This document shows, piece after piece, positions 54,701 to 63,778 of a stretch of 64,000 bases of DNA; position 1 is the stretch's first letter, and every line of letters starts with the position of its first letter. The stretch is from an uncultured Clostridia bacterium. Lineage in GTDB: Bacteria > Bacillota > Clostridia > Oscillospirales > CAG-382. The position numbers and the translations under genes are program-made. The notes below the pieces were generated by a model. It did not search any database, was not told the DNA's origin, and saw only the letters and a program-made list of their open reading frames with translations. The DNA lies in the NCBI GenBank assembly GCA_944375955.1, contig CALWBE010000013.1, positions 1-64,000 of the forward strand. The letters are read 5' to 3'.

Positions 54701-54938
54701 TTTCTATTATTCTTTTCAATGTCTCACGGTTTAACGGCTCGAGATATATCGCATCCGCAAGATTTTTATCAGTCATTATCGTCGCCGGATTTGAGTTTAC
54801 AAGAACTACCGTTACCCCTTCGTCTTTAAGTACGCGGCACGCCTGAGCTCCGGCATAGTCAAATTCAGCTGCTTGTCCTATTATTATCGGTCCCGAGCCT
54901 ATAACAAGAACTTTGCGTATAGAATTATCCTTCGGCAT
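50904..54938 (-). CDS. carB: CarB-DapF fusion: carbamoyl-phosphate synthase large subunit joined to diaminopimelate epimerase
   Basis: A single 1344-residue frame. Residues 1-1067 are a complete CarB: two ATP-grasp halves (VLVIGSGPIIIGQAAEFDYAG and VMVLGSGPIRIGQGIEFDYS) and the regulatory domain ending LVNINDMR. Residues about 1068-1344 are a complete DapF: FAKMHSCGNDYIF, GNNIRC and CGTGACAA with the two catalytic Cys. The join is AWRQRIK, with no stop codon. TGGAGA followed 7 bases later by ATA-AAG-TTT sits exactly where DapF should begin, so an old start (ATG to ATA) and ribosome site appear to remain. CarB makes carbamoyl phosphate for arginine and pyrimidines; DapF makes meso-diaminopimelate for lysine and peptidoglycan. 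CarB starts on the last base of the carA stop (TGATG). Confidence 0.9.
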   Translation of the reverse strand: MPKDNSIRKVLVIGSGPIIIGQAAEFDYAGAQACRVLKDEGVTVVLVNSNPATIMTDKNLADAIYLEPLNRETLKRIIEKERPDGLLAGLGGQTGLTLAMQLTRDGTLEKYGVRLLGSDIDAIDRAEDRELFRNTMKEIGQPVVPSEIAEDVQTALEIAEKIGYPVIVRPAFTLGGSGGGIASDRQELEIIARTGLDASPITQILVEKCISGWKEIEFETMRDSVGNVIAVCSMENFDPVGIHTGDSIVAAPALTLSNKEYQMLRTASLDMISALGIVGGCNCQFALDPESFEYAVIEVNPRVSRSSALASKATGYPIAKITTKIALGYTLDEIKNDITGKTCACFEPTLDYVVVKFPKWPFDKFAGSSRKLGTQMKATGEVMAIGQSFEAALMKAVRGAEISADTLNMPPLNDAPVEERLLEQNDRRIFTVFEALKKGISPEKINSLTKIDLWFLYKLKNLADFENHISKDGLCEGDYEKAKRLGYTDAAITRLSGEKELPGFSFSYKMVDTCGAEFDAETPYFYSCCDKACESRSFKRSGKPVIMVLGSGPIRIGQGIEFDYSSVHCVWTLRKMGYDVVIVNNNPETVSTDYDTADRLYFEPLCPEDVMNIIKAENPVGVVVAFGGQTAIKLTGFLDRNGVKILGTSAESIDIAEDRSRFDKLLESFGIKRPKGMGANTVEEAVKAAESLGYPVLLRPSYVIGGQNMTISRSREHTVKYMETILSGGIENPVLVDKYMPGAELEVDVISDGKDVLIPGIMEHIERAGIHSGDSIAVYPPYNLNDKFLGKICKCSEKLALALGTKGLVNIQYLIYQNDLYVIEVNPRASRTVPYISKVTGVPMVDLASRVMLGEPLAELGYGTGLYRTPPYYAVKVPVFSFEKLTDANSILGPEMKSTGEVLGIGKTMAEALFKGLSAAGFSVPSEHGKKGAGILISVEENDYQEILSLAKRFFDLGIALYATEGTARAISCLGINVISVANASENDDITKLMESGKLSYILYTGAVKDSSVGDYTKLHRRAMQLGIPCLTSLDTANALAEIIESRFNCLNTELVNINDMRAWRQRIKFAKMHSCGNDYIFIENFDGKITCPESLCISLCTPHYGIGGDGIVLIEKSAVADAKMRSFNRDGSEGKMAGNNIRCVAKYLYDKGYIRSEYMTVETGSGIHGLKLYLRDGKVNSVSVDMGKASLFTKDLPAAVNAEKMIDCPLSIGEKEYHVTCVSVGNPHCVVFFDAIDSLDIEKTGPEFEYAKVFPERINTEFVRVINSTTLRMRVWERGNGETLACGTGACAAVVAAVENGFCEKGTDITVKLLGGDLVINYTDDRVLLTGNAVMVYEGEFEY

Positions 54939-56020
54939 CAGTACCGCCTCCCGTCGTTTTTTCTCATCATTTCAATAAATCTGTCAAAAAGAAATTCTGT
55001 ATCCATAGGTCCTGCGCATGCCTCCGGATGAAACTGCACAGTAAAACACATTTTGCCGTCATAATCTACGCCTTCACAGCTGCCGTCATTTGCGTTTACA
55101 AAAGACATTCTTCCAACTTCCGATATACTGTCGCTTACGACCGCATATCCGTGATTCTGACTCGTGATATATGTACGTTTCCCTCCGCATTCCTTCACCG
55201 GCTGATTTCCCCCGCGGTGTCCGTATTTCAGCTTCATAGTTTTTCCGCCCATTGCAAGTGCTGTCAGCTGATGACCGAGACATATTCCAAAAATAGGTTT
55301 TTTTCCTATAAGCTTTTTTATCTGCTCTATGCAGAATACATTTTCAGCCGGATCTCCGGGTCCGTTTGAAAGCATTATGCCGTCGGGATCGTATGACAAT
55401 ATCTCCTCAGCTGTCGCCGTACACGGAAATACAGTAACCGAGCATCCGCGTGCCGTCAGGCTTCTTATAATATTTGCCTTTGCTCCGTAATCTATAAGCG
55501 CTACATTATATTTTTCACAGGTTTCCGTATTTGGAGGATATATATGTTTTTCTTTTACGCTCACCTGACGTACCACGTCTTTTACGCAATATCCGCGCAG
55601 TTCAGACATCATGGCTTCATTCGGAAGCTCGTCGCATATCGCAGCATTCATAACCCCTTCTTCGCGAAGCATCCTTGTTATTTCGCGCGTGTCCACTCCG
55701 GATATTCCGCATATTCCTTTGTCTTTCAAAAATTTATCCAGCTTATATTTGCTTCTGAAATTAGACGGATTATCACAAAGCTCTCTTACTACATAACCGC
55801 GAACTGCGCATTCTCCCTCAAAATCCTCTTCTATTACTCCGTAATTTCCTATAAGCGGAAATGTCTGAACAACTATCTGCCCTGCATAGCTCGGATCTGT
55901 AAGAGTCTCAAGATATCCTACCATCCCGGTTGTAAAAACCAACTCTCCTATACTGCTGATGTTTGCTCCGATACGTTCGCCCTTAAAAAACATCCCATTT
56001 GATAAAACAAGATATGCCAT
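54938..56020 (-). CDS. carA: Carbamoyl-phosphate synthase small subunit
   Basis: 360 residues from the ATG at 56020 with GGAGGAGG upstream; the longer frame lacks support. The N-terminal domain (LVLSNGMFFKGERIG, VFTTGMVGY, DPSYAGQIVVQTFPLIGNYG) is followed by the class I glutaminase: SNGPGDP, FGICLGHQL with the nucleophile Cys, and FTVQFHPEAC with His and Glu. It releases ammonia from glutamine for CarB. It lies 46 bases after argF. Confidence 0.95.
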   Translation of the reverse strand: MAYLVLSNGMFFKGERIGANISSIGELVFTTGMVGYLETLTDPSYAGQIVVQTFPLIGNYGVIEEDFEGECAVRGYVVRELCDNPSNFRSKYKLDKFLKDKGICGISGVDTREITRMLREEGVMNAAICDELPNEAMMSELRGYCVKDVVRQVSVKEKHIYPPNTETCEKYNVALIDYGAKANIIRSLTARGCSVTVFPCTATAEEILSYDPDGIMLSNGPGDPAENVFCIEQIKKLIGKKPIFGICLGHQLTALAMGGKTMKLKYGHRGGNQPVKECGGKRTYITSQNHGYAVVSDSISEVGRMSFVNANDGSCEGVDYDGKMCFTVQFHPEACAGPMDTEFLFDRFIEMMRKNDGRRY

Positions 56021-56066
56021 CCTTACTACCGCCTCCTCCTGCGGGAAAATATAATAATTTGTTTTT

Positions 56067-57077
56067 TCAGTCGTCTTTGGGCAGCTTATCTGCAAGGCTT
56101 GCTGCCATTACCGCCTTTATCGTATGCATCCTGTTTTCAGCTTCGTCAAATACTATAGAGCTTTCGCTCTCAAATACCTCGTCCGTAACTTCCATACAGT
56201 CTATACCGAATTTTTTATATATTTCCATTCCCGTTTCCGTCTTTAAATCATGAAAAGCAGGCAGGCAATGCATAAACCGGCACTGTTCTCCCGCTGCCTT
56301 CATTATATCTGTATTGACACGGTACGGCAAAAGATCGTTTATACGCTCTTTCCACACCTCCTCGGGTTCTCCCATTGATACCCATACGTCGGTATATATT
56401 ACATCCGCTCCTTTTACCGCTGACATCGGATCGCTTATAAAATCAAGCTTTGCTCCGGTATCCTTCGCGATCTCTTCGCATTCCTTTACTAATTCTTTAT
56501 CCGGGAAATACTTCGCCGGCGCGCACGCGGTAAACTTCATTCCCATTTTTGCGCATCCTACCATTAGTGAATTTCCCATGTTATATCTCGCGTCTCCCAT
56601 ATAAACGAGTTTTTTCCCCGATAATCCTCCTAAATGTTCTTTTACCGTAAGAAAATCGGCAAGGATCTGAGTCGGATGAAACTCATTTGTAAGTCCGTTC
56701 CATACGGGAACTCCTGAATATTTCGCAAGCTCTTCTACTATTTCCTGTCCGTATCCGCGATATTCTATACCGTCAAACATCCTGCCCAATACACGCGCCG
56801 TGTCTGCTATGCTTTCCTTTTTGCCTATCTGCGAACTTTTCGGATCAAGATATACCGGATGCATTCCCAGATCCGCCGCCGCAGTCTCAAAAGCGCAGCG
56901 TGTACGCGTACTTGTTTTTTCAAAAATTAAGGCGACGTTTTTCCCCCCGCATAAGCGGTGGGGCACGCCTTCTTTTTTCATTTTTTTAAATTCCGCCGCG
57001 TTTTCTATCAAATATTCTATTTCTTCCGACGTAAAATCCAAAAGCTTTAAAAAATTTCTGCCTTTTAATTTATTCAT
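56067..57077 (-). CDS. argF: Ornithine carbamoyltransferase
   Basis: 336 residues. [13 protein letters not shown] binds carbamoyl phosphate, [10 protein letters not shown] is the FHPxQ motif, [12 protein letters not shown] the SMG ornithine loop and [10 protein letters not shown] the HCLP catalytic motif. It makes citrulline. As first gene of argF-carA-carB it links carbamoyl phosphate supply to arginine synthesis. Upstream sequences hold ArgR-like palindromes. Confidence 0.95.
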   Translation of the reverse strand: MNKLKGRNFLKLLDFTSEEIEYLIENAAEFKKMKKEGVPHRLCGGKNVALIFEKTSTRTRCAFETAAADLGMHPVYLDPKSSQIGKKESIADTARVLGRMFDGIEYRGYGQEIVEELAKYSGVPVWNGLTNEFHPTQILADFLTVKEHLGGLSGKKLVYMGDARYNMGNSLMVGCAKMGMKFTACAPAKYFPDKELVKECEEIAKDTGAKLDFISDPMSAVKGADVIYTDVWVSMGEPEEVWKERINDLLPYRVNTDIMKAAGEQCRFMHCLPAFHDLKTETGMEIYKKFGIDCMEVTDEVFESESSIVFDEAENRMHTIKAVMAASLADKLPKDD

Positions 57078-57132
57078 TATGTCTTCTCCTCATCTTTAAG
57101 GTTTGCATTTATGACCTATATTCATATGCATA

Positions 57133-57161
57133 ATTATACCACTGAATACATTCATTCTTAA
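57133..57161 (-). promoter_or_regulatory. argF promoter overlapped by an ARG-box-like palindrome
   Basis: Minus strand TTAAGA (57156-57161), a 17-base spacer and TATAAT (57133-57138). TGAATACATTCA (57143-57154) sits inside the spacer, the position expected for ArgR/AhrC repression. Confidence 0.65.
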
Positions 57162-57222
57162 AAAATTCTTTTTATTTGAATCTGTTTTTAATGCTATTTT
57201 CTTTATATTATACGCCAGCCTC

Positions 57223-57243
57223 AACTGTTCGTCAACAGTTTTT
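57223..57243. other. Short hairpin AACTGTT/AACAGTT
   Basis: A 7-bp stem with a CGTC loop and a following T run on the plus strand, in the argF-trxA spacer. It could be a weak terminator or a chance palindrome. Confidence 0.35.
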
Positions 57244-57245
57244 TC

Positions 57246-57309
57246 GCATAATTATGCATTTTACAAATTATTCACATTTGTTTTTCGCATAATCATTGAA
57301 TATATTCAA
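57246..57309. promoter_or_regulatory. Further ArgR-like palindromes in the argF-trxA spacer
   Basis: GCATAATTATGC (57246-57257) and TTGAATATATTCAA (57296-57309) are perfect palindromes like ARG-box half-sites; TTTTTCGCATAAT occurs twice (57240 and 57281). With the promoter box they would give an upstream array for an ArgR hexamer. Confidence 0.5.
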
Positions 57310-57407
57310 CTTATATTCAATATAACTATTTTAGAATTTTAGATTTATAAAATTCGTGTCAGGAATATAAATGTTATTTTCGTATATGTTAATAGTAAAT
57401 ATTAAGA

Positions 57408-57436
57408 TTGACATATTTAAAATTTTATGGTAAAAC
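57408..57436 (+). promoter_or_regulatory. Probable trxA promoter
   Basis: TTGACA (57408-57413), a 17-base spacer and a weak TAAAAC (57431-57436), about 40 bases before the ATG. Confidence 0.5.
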
Positions 57437-57476
57437 TTTTTTAAAGCAATAAATCTTGTGAAAGGAAGTATTCATT

Positions 57477-57788
57477 ATGGCAGAAATAACTATAACAGAA
57501 AATAATTTTGAACAGGAAGTGCTGCTCTCTGATATTCCGGTAATTTTGGATTTCTGGGCGCCTTGGTGCGGACCTTGCCGTATGCTTGCTCCCATAATTG
57601 AAGAAATAGCCGAAGAATATGAGGGAAAACTAAAGGTTGGAAAAGTAAACGTAGACGAAGAAGAAGCTCTTGCAGTTCGCTTTGAAATTGCAAGCATACC
57701 TACTGTTCTCGTCTTTAAAGACGGTAAAATCACCGGTCATATGATTGGATACAGGCCGAAAGAAGATATCCTGAATCTTTTAAAATAA
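57477..57788 (+). CDS. trxA: Thioredoxin
   Basis: 103 residues. [14 protein letters not shown] is the redox centre (CGPC), [13 protein letters not shown] and [13 protein letters not shown] with the cis-Pro loop complete the fold. It is a cytoplasmic disulfide reductant. GAAAGGAAG precedes the ATG. It has its own promoter and terminator. Confidence 0.96.
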   Translation: MAEITITENNFEQEVLLSDIPVILDFWAPWCGPCRMLAPIIEEIAEEYEGKLKVGKVNVDEEEALAVRFEIASIPTVLVFKDGKITGHMIGYRPKEDILNLLK

Positions 57789-57803
57789 CGTTTTTTAAAC
57801 AAA

Positions 57804-57840
57804 AATCCGCAGCTTTTCGCATAAGCCGCGGATTCTTTTA
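57804..57840. terminator. Bidirectional terminator between trxA and the phosphohexomutase
   Basis: AATCCGC-GCTT pairs with AAGC-GCGGATT with one A-C mismatch, T-rich on both sides. Confidence 0.8.
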
Positions 57841-57862
57841 TTAAAATAAATTCGTCAAAATA

Positions 57863-59581
57863 TTATTTCCCGAAAATCTTTCCCGCTTCTTTTTCAAGCT
57901 TTTCAACAATGCGGTCAGCCTCGTCAAGAGTTGCGGCGCATGCGGTAAGATATGCCTTTATTTTAGGTTCCGTACCCGACGGACGTATTATAAGGCTGCA
58001 GTCGTTTTCAAAATACATTGCGAAAACGTCGGCGACGGGCAAATCTATTTTTTCAGCTCCGCCTGTTTTTTTATCTGACGAAATCCCAGACAGAAAATCT
58101 GACACTCTTTCAACACTCATTCCGGCCACAGTCTCAGGAGTGTCGGAACGAAGCTTTTTCATTATTTCAGACATAGTATTCATTCCCTGCTCTCCGTCAA
58201 ACGAAGCGCTTATCGTCTTATGTCTGAAAACTCCGAATTCCGAATATATTTTCTGCATATAGTCAAGCAGAGTTTTGCCATGCGTCTTGCAGTATGCCGC
58301 CATTTCGCAGATTATAAGAGCCGCGAAAACCGCATCTTTATCTCTTACATAAGAACCGGCAAGATATCCGTAGCTTTCTTCAAATCCGAGCTGAAAATCG
58401 CTTTCTCTTCCCTTTTCCTCAAGCAGCTTTATCTGCTCACCGATATATTTAAATCCTGTAAGAACATTTATCATACGACAGCCGAACTTATCCGCAATTT
58501 TAGAAGCGAGATCTGAAGAAACAATACTTTTTACCGCCACCGGATCTTCCGGAAGCAAACCGAGCTCTTTTTTGCGTGACAGAATATAATAAAGCATCAT
58601 GCAGCCCATTTCGTTGCCGGTCATAAGATGATATTCACCGTCGGCTCCGCGCACTGCAGCACCCGCCCGGTCAGCGTCAGGGTCTGTCGCAATAATTATA
58701 TCCTGTTTTTCTGTTTTTGCAATTTTTATTCCCAGTTCAAAAGCTTTGGGAAACTCGGGGTTAGGATACGGCGTAGTCGGGAAATTGCCGTCAGGCTTTT
58801 CCTGTTCCGGGACAACAGAAACTTTTACACGCATACGCCGCAAAACCTCACGGACAGGAATATTTCCGGTTCCGTTAAGCGGCGAATAAAGCACTGAAAG
58901 ACCGCTTTTCTCATAAATTTCTCTGTCAATACTGCAAGCAATGACCTTTTCATAATAACTGTCAAGCATAGCGCTGTCAGTATATTCTATTATTCCGTTT
59001 TCTATGCCTTTGCCGAAATCAAGATATCTTTCTGAGAAATATTCGTTTTTCTCGACAAATCCGGTGATTTCATCCGCATATACGTCGGTAAGCTGACATC
59101 CGTCGGAGCCGTAGCATTTATATCCGTTATAACTTGCCGGATTATGGCTTGCGGTTATCATTATTCCAGCATCGCATTTGTAATACCTTACCATATATGA
59201 AAGTACAGGCGTAGGCTCGAGCTCAGGAGTTATATACGTCTTTATTCCGTTTGCCGCAAGTACTCCTGCCGCTCTCTCCGCAAAAAGACGGGAATTTATA
59301 CGCGGATCGTATGATATCGCCACAGTACCGCCGGTTTTTCTTGAATTTATACAGTCGGCAAGTCCCTGAGTCACTCTGCCGACTGTATATATGTTCATTC
59401 TGTTTGTACCGGCGCCGATTATACCGCGCAGACCTGCCGTACCGAATTTTAATTCGGTATAAAAACGGTCGAATATCTCCGCTTCTTTATCTTTAATATT
59501 TTTAAGTTCTTTATATAGTTCTGTATTTCCAGATGTTTTTTCTGACCATAAACTGTATTTTTCAGCAATTTCTTTATTCAT
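57863..59581 (-). CDS. Phosphohexomutase (phosphoglucomutase/phosphomannomutase family)
   Basis: 572 residues. LKFGTAGLRGIIGAG at the N-terminus, ITASHNPASYNG with the phosphorylated Ser, ATDPDADRAG for the metal, GFEESYGYLAG for sugar binding and IRPSGTEPKIKAY for phosphate are all intact. This long form resembles PgcA-type alpha-phosphoglucomutases of Firmicutes, interconverting glucose 1- and 6-phosphate for glycogen, wall and exopolysaccharide synthesis. The ATG lies about 45 bases after its promoter. Confidence 0.92.
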   Translation of the reverse strand: MNKEIAEKYSLWSEKTSGNTELYKELKNIKDKEAEIFDRFYTELKFGTAGLRGIIGAGTNRMNIYTVGRVTQGLADCINSRKTGGTVAISYDPRINSRLFAERAAGVLAANGIKTYITPELEPTPVLSYMVRYYKCDAGIMITASHNPASYNGYKCYGSDGCQLTDVYADEITGFVEKNEYFSERYLDFGKGIENGIIEYTDSAMLDSYYEKVIACSIDREIYEKSGLSVLYSPLNGTGNIPVREVLRRMRVKVSVVPEQEKPDGNFPTTPYPNPEFPKAFELGIKIAKTEKQDIIIATDPDADRAGAAVRGADGEYHLMTGNEMGCMMLYYILSRKKELGLLPEDPVAVKSIVSSDLASKIADKFGCRMINVLTGFKYIGEQIKLLEEKGRESDFQLGFEESYGYLAGSYVRDKDAVFAALIICEMAAYCKTHGKTLLDYMQKIYSEFGVFRHKTISASFDGEQGMNTMSEIMKKLRSDTPETVAGMSVERVSDFLSGISSDKKTGGAEKIDLPVADVFAMYFENDCSLIIRPSGTEPKIKAYLTACAATLDEADRIVEKLEKEAGKIFGK

Positions 59582-59625
59582 TTATCAGAATCTTTCCCTT
59601 CATTTAACAACTTTTTACGCTGATA

Positions 59626-59654
59626 ATTTTAACAATTTTTTTATGTTTTGTCAA
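59626..59654 (-). promoter_or_regulatory. Promoter of the phosphohexomutase gene
   Basis: Minus strand TTGACA (59649-59654), a 17-base spacer and TAAAAT (59626-59631). The 59655-59820 stretch beyond is AT-rich and holds nothing that I recognise. Confidence 0.7.
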
Positions 59655-59823
59655 CGATTCAAAATCAGTAAAAGCACGGATTGCTTTGATATTTAATTTC
59701 TTTTTTCTTTTAAAAAAATATAAAAATGACATTTTAAATTGTTTTTTTACATATTTATTCAGCCATATACATGTTAATTTTTTCTGAATTTTTCACTTTA
59801 TATACTTAAATAAATATAAAAAA

Positions 59824-59859
59824 CGGCTGCCGTTTCATGCAATCGCTGAAAGGCAGCCG
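59824..59859 (-). terminator. Terminator of the acn-icd operon
   Basis: CGGCTGCC pairs with GGCAGCCG around a 20-base loop; the minus strand continues with six Ts. Confidence 0.85.
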
Positions 59860-59872
59860 CCGCAATATTTTA

Positions 59873-61093
59873 TCAACCGCAAATACTTGCTTCAAGATTT
59901 TTTCTTATCTCGGAAATAAATTCCGCGGTATTCACCGCTTTTGCCGGATATCCTTCGCTTACAAGGCCTACAAGATCCTTTGTCATAATACCCGAATCAA
60001 GCGTCTTTATACATGCCGCTTCAAGTTTGTCTGCAAATTCGCAAAGTTCGGGCAAAGCGTCAAGCTCTCCTCGTTTCCTGAGCGCCCCCGTCCACGCATA
60101 GATCGTCGCCATCGGATTCGTAGAAGTTTCTTCTCCCTTAAGATATCTATAGTAATGGCGCGTAACAGTTCCGTGAGCGGCTTCATACTCAAATTTTCCG
60201 TCCGGAGACACAAGCACAGATGTCATCATAGCAAGAGAACCGAATGCTGTCGATACCATATCGCTCATAACGTCCCCGTCATAGTTCTTGCACGCCCAGA
60301 TATATCCTCCGCGGCTGCGGATAACACGCGCCACCGCGTCATCAATAAGTGTGTAAAAATATTCTATTCCGAGTTCTTCAAACTTTTCCTTGTAATCCTT
60401 TTCATAGATATCTTCAAAAATAAGCTTAAAAGTCTGATCGTATTTCTTTGATATTGTATCTTTTGTTGAAAACCACAAATCCTGCTTGGTATCTATCGCA
60501 TATCTGAAACATGAATGCGCAAACGATATTATTGATGAATCCTTGTTATACTGACTCTGCAAAACTCCGGGACACTCAAAATCATATACCGTTTCACGGA
60601 AAGTTTCTTTTCCGCTGCTGTCAGTAAATACAAGTTCTGCTTTTCCTTCGCAGGGAACTCGGTATTCTGTCGCTTTATACACATCACCGTACGCATGTCT
60701 TGCTATTGTTATCGGTTTTTCCCAATTCTTAACAACCGGTTTTACGGAATCTATAATAATAGGGGTACGGAATACCGTTCCGTCAAGAATTGCCCTGATA
60801 GTTCCGTTCGGGCTTTTCCACATTTCCGAAAGATTATATTCCTCGACGCGCTGTTTATTCGGTGTAATCGTAGCGCATTTTACAGCAACCCCATATTTCT
60901 TCGCCGCATATGCAGAATCATAAGTCACCGCATCCTTCGTTCTCTCGCGCTCTTTAAGACCTAAATCATAATACTCGGTTTTAAGATCTACAAACGGCGT
61001 AAGCAGTTCGTCTTTTATCATCTTCCATATAATTCTTGTCATCTCGTCGCCGTCCATCTCGACAAGCGGCGTTTTCATCTGTATTTTTGCCAT
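59873..61093 (-). CDS. icd: NADP-type isocitrate dehydrogenase
   Basis: 406 residues of the eukaryote-like (type II) isocitrate dehydrogenase: [13 protein letters not shown] at the N-terminus, [16 protein letters not shown] for substrate phosphate/carboxylate, [27 protein letters not shown] for metal, and [18 protein letters not shown]. It decarboxylates isocitrate to 2-oxoglutarate. It starts 2 bases after the acn stop. With acn and the partial synthase it makes glutamate carbon, as in anaerobes with an incomplete Krebs cycle. Confidence 0.94.
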   Translation of the reverse strand: MAKIQMKTPLVEMDGDEMTRIIWKMIKDELLTPFVDLKTEYYDLGLKERERTKDAVTYDSAYAAKKYGVAVKCATITPNKQRVEEYNLSEMWKSPNGTIRAILDGTVFRTPIIIDSVKPVVKNWEKPITIARHAYGDVYKATEYRVPCEGKAELVFTDSSGKETFRETVYDFECPGVLQSQYNKDSSIISFAHSCFRYAIDTKQDLWFSTKDTISKKYDQTFKLIFEDIYEKDYKEKFEELGIEYFYTLIDDAVARVIRSRGGYIWACKNYDGDVMSDMVSTAFGSLAMMTSVLVSPDGKFEYEAAHGTVTRHYYRYLKGEETSTNPMATIYAWTGALRKRGELDALPELCEFADKLEAACIKTLDSGIMTKDLVGLVSEGYPAKAVNTAEFISEIRKNLEASICG

Positions 61094-61095
61094 CT

Positions 61096-63021
61096 TTATT
61101 CCCCTTTTGTATATCCTAAAAGTCCGCCGGCCTTTAATATTGCTTTCTGTCTTTCAGTAAATGAGCATGTAAGATTGACCGATATCTTTCCGCTCTTGTC
61201 TTTAAGAACTATCTTGCCTTTATCCATACCTTCAAAAATTCCGCTCATATAAAGCTCTTCGCCCTGTGAAAGCTTATCGTAATCATCGGGATTCTCAAAT
61301 GTAAGCGGAAGTATTCCGGCATTTACAAGATTTGCCGCGTGTATGCGCGCGAATGATTTCGCTATAACCGCGCGCACTCCAAGATACAGCGGAACAAGCG
61401 CCGCATGCTCGCGAGAAGATCCCTGTCCGTAATTTGAACCGCCTACAATAAAGCTTTGCCCTGCTGCCTTTGCATTCTCGGGAAATTTTTCGTCGCAAAC
61501 CGTAAAGCAGAAGTTTGAAAGATAAGGAATATTGGAACGGTAAGGCAAAATTTTAGCTCCTGCCGGCATGATATGGTCAGTTGTGATATTATCTCCAACT
61601 TTAAGCACAAGCTTTGCGGATATCTCATCGGTTACCGGATGAGAATCGGGAAACGGCTTTATATTCGGTCCGCGCTTTACAGACAGTTTCTTTGCCTCGT
61701 CAGCAGGTGCCGGCTCAATTATTGCGCTGTCGTCAATAGCATACTTTTCGGGAATTGTAACTGACGGTGCTTTTCCAAGCTTTCTCGGATCGGTAATCTT
61801 TCCGAAAATTGCCGCGGCAACCGCCGTTTCGGGAGATACAAGATATACGTTTCCGTCTTTGGTCCCGCTTCTTCCGAGGAAGTTCCGGTTAAATGTCCTG
61901 AGGCTTACTCCTCCGGAATTAGGAGAAAATCCCATTCCGATACAAGGGCCGCAAGCACATTCGAGAAGTCTTGCGCCGGACGCAAGTATATCACCTAAAG
62001 CTCCGCTTGAAGCAAGCATTGAAAGCACCTGTTTTGATCCGGGAGATATAGAAAGACTTACGGACGGATCTATTGTTCTTCCTTTAAGAAGGGCCGCAAC
62101 CTTCAGCATATCCGACAATGATGAGTTTGTGCATGAGCCTATACATACCTGATCTACCGCTGTCCCTTCGACCTCACTGACTTTCACAACATTATCCGGA
62201 CTGTGCGGACATGCGATCATAGGTTCAAGAGAAGAAAGATCTATATCGATTATTTTATCATAAACCGCATCAGGATCGCTTTCAAGAGGAATATAGTCTT
62301 TTCCTCTTCCCTCCGCTTCAAGAAATGCACGCGTAATCTCGTCAGACGGGAATATTGAAGTGGTGGCTCCAAGTTCGGTTCCCATATTGGTTATAGTCGC
62401 ACGCTCCGGAACAGACAGCGTGGAAATTCCCTCTCCGCCCCATTCTATAATAGCTCCGACGCCGCCTTTAACCGAAAGAATCCTCAAAATCTCAAGACTT
62501 ATATCTTTTGCAGTAACAAAGTCTCGCAGTTTACCTGTAAGATTTACTTTATACATTTTCGGCATAGTTATGTAATACGCTCCGCCTCCCATGGCGACAG
62601 CAACGTCGAGGCCTCCCGCTCCCATGGCGAGCATTCCGATTCCGCCTCCTGTAGGAGTATGGCTGTCAGATCCTATAAGAGTTTTTCCGGGTATTCCAAA
62701 ACGTTCAAGATGCACTTGATGGCATATACCGTTTCCCGGACGTGAAAACCATATGCCGTGTTTTTTAGCTACGCTTTGTATATAAATATGATCGTCGGCA
62801 TTTTCAAATCCGCACTGCAGAGTGTTATGATCTATATAGGCGACGGAACGTTCGGTTTTTACGCGATCAATACCTATAGCTTCAAATTCAAGATACGCCA
62901 TTGTTCCGGTTGCGTCCTGCGTAAGAGTCTGATCAATCTTAAGCGCAATTTCACTGCCGGGAGTCATATCACCTTCAACAAGATGATTTTTTATAATCTT
63001 TTGTGCGATAGTAAGACCCAT
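61096..63021 (-). CDS. acn: Aconitate hydratase
   Basis: 641 residues. The [4Fe-4S] ligands are in CIGSCTN and [32 protein letters not shown] and [15 protein letters not shown] line the substrate site. It is the shorter mitochondrial/homoaconitase-like form rather than the 900-residue AcnA. It converts citrate to isocitrate. AAGGAGTTG precedes the ATG. It follows the GntR gene by 67 bases. Confidence 0.94.
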   Translation of the reverse strand: MGLTIAQKIIKNHLVEGDMTPGSEIALKIDQTLTQDATGTMAYLEFEAIGIDRVKTERSVAYIDHNTLQCGFENADDHIYIQSVAKKHGIWFSRPGNGICHQVHLERFGIPGKTLIGSDSHTPTGGGIGMLAMGAGGLDVAVAMGGGAYYITMPKMYKVNLTGKLRDFVTAKDISLEILRILSVKGGVGAIIEWGGEGISTLSVPERATITNMGTELGATTSIFPSDEITRAFLEAEGRGKDYIPLESDPDAVYDKIIDIDLSSLEPMIACPHSPDNVVKVSEVEGTAVDQVCIGSCTNSSLSDMLKVAALLKGRTIDPSVSLSISPGSKQVLSMLASSGALGDILASGARLLECACGPCIGMGFSPNSGGVSLRTFNRNFLGRSGTKDGNVYLVSPETAVAAAIFGKITDPRKLGKAPSVTIPEKYAIDDSAIIEPAPADEAKKLSVKRGPNIKPFPDSHPVTDEISAKLVLKVGDNITTDHIMPAGAKILPYRSNIPYLSNFCFTVCDEKFPENAKAAGQSFIVGGSNYGQGSSREHAALVPLYLGVRAVIAKSFARIHAANLVNAGILPLTFENPDDYDKLSQGEELYMSGIFEGMDKGKIVLKDKSGKISVNLTCSFTERQKAILKAGGLLGYTKGE

Positions 63022-63088
63022 TTCTTATTATACAACTCCTTAAATTTTATTATAAAGATTATTTTGCTTTACAACTGTTGAATTTTAT

Positions 63089-63760
63089 TCATTCAGAAAA
63101 ATTTCTCATTATATTATCACGTGCATTGCAAATATGCTGTACTGTAAGTTTGTCAGCAAGTTCGCCGTCCCGCGCTGCAAGCGCTTCGCAGATTTCACGG
63201 TGCTCTATAACGGCTCGCCGTGCCCTTTCCGGATTCTGTATAGACATCTTACGATATTTTAATATCCTGTGATGCAAATTTGAAAGCACTGATGAATATA
63301 CATTGCTTCCGCATATTGAATATATCATTTCATGAAAGGCGCTGTCAGTATCACGGATTTTTTCATGTAATCCCTTCTGAGTATAAAAATCCTGCAAATC
63401 TACAATTTCTTCAAGTTTTTTTAGATCTTCCGATGTTATAATACCGGCACACTTTTTCGCCGCAAGGCCTTCAATTCGCCCTCGGATCTCATATATATCC
63501 TCAATGTCTCCCGGACTTACGCCAAGTATTTCAACACCTTTAGTCGTTACCTTTATGAGATTTTCCTGTTCTAATTTTCGTATAGCCTCACGGATCGGTG
63601 TTCGGCTGACGCCGAAAAGTTCCGAAAGTCTCGATTCGGTAAACGTCTCTCCCTTTTTGTATTTTCCTGAAAGAATATCGTTTTCAATTCTTTCAAACAC
63701 ACTTTCGGCAAGAGAAACAAATTTTATATCTCCGGAATTTACGCCGCTTTCGATACTCAT
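63089..63760 (-). CDS. GntR-family regulator (FadR/FCD type)
   Basis: 223 residues. The winged helix is FTESRLSELFGVSRTPIREAIRKLEQENLIKV. The helical FCD sensor domain has YEIRGRIEGLAAKKCA, the DxxFH pattern in DSAFHEMIYSICGS, and RRAVIEHREICEALAARD with the metal-site His. It lies between the synthase and acn on the same strand, so it likely controls this glutamate-synthesis operon and itself. A citrate-like ligand would fit but is inference. GGTGAGG precedes the ATG. Confidence 0.88.
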   Translation of the reverse strand: MSIESGVNSGDIKFVSLAESVFERIENDILSGKYKKGETFTESRLSELFGVSRTPIREAIRKLEQENLIKVTTKGVEILGVSPGDIEDIYEIRGRIEGLAAKKCAGIITSEDLKKLEEIVDLQDFYTQKGLHEKIRDTDSAFHEMIYSICGSNVYSSVLSNLHHRILKYRKMSIQNPERARRAVIEHREICEALAARDGELADKLTVQHICNARDNIMRNFSE

Positions 63761-63778
63761 ACTTTTATCCTCACCGAT

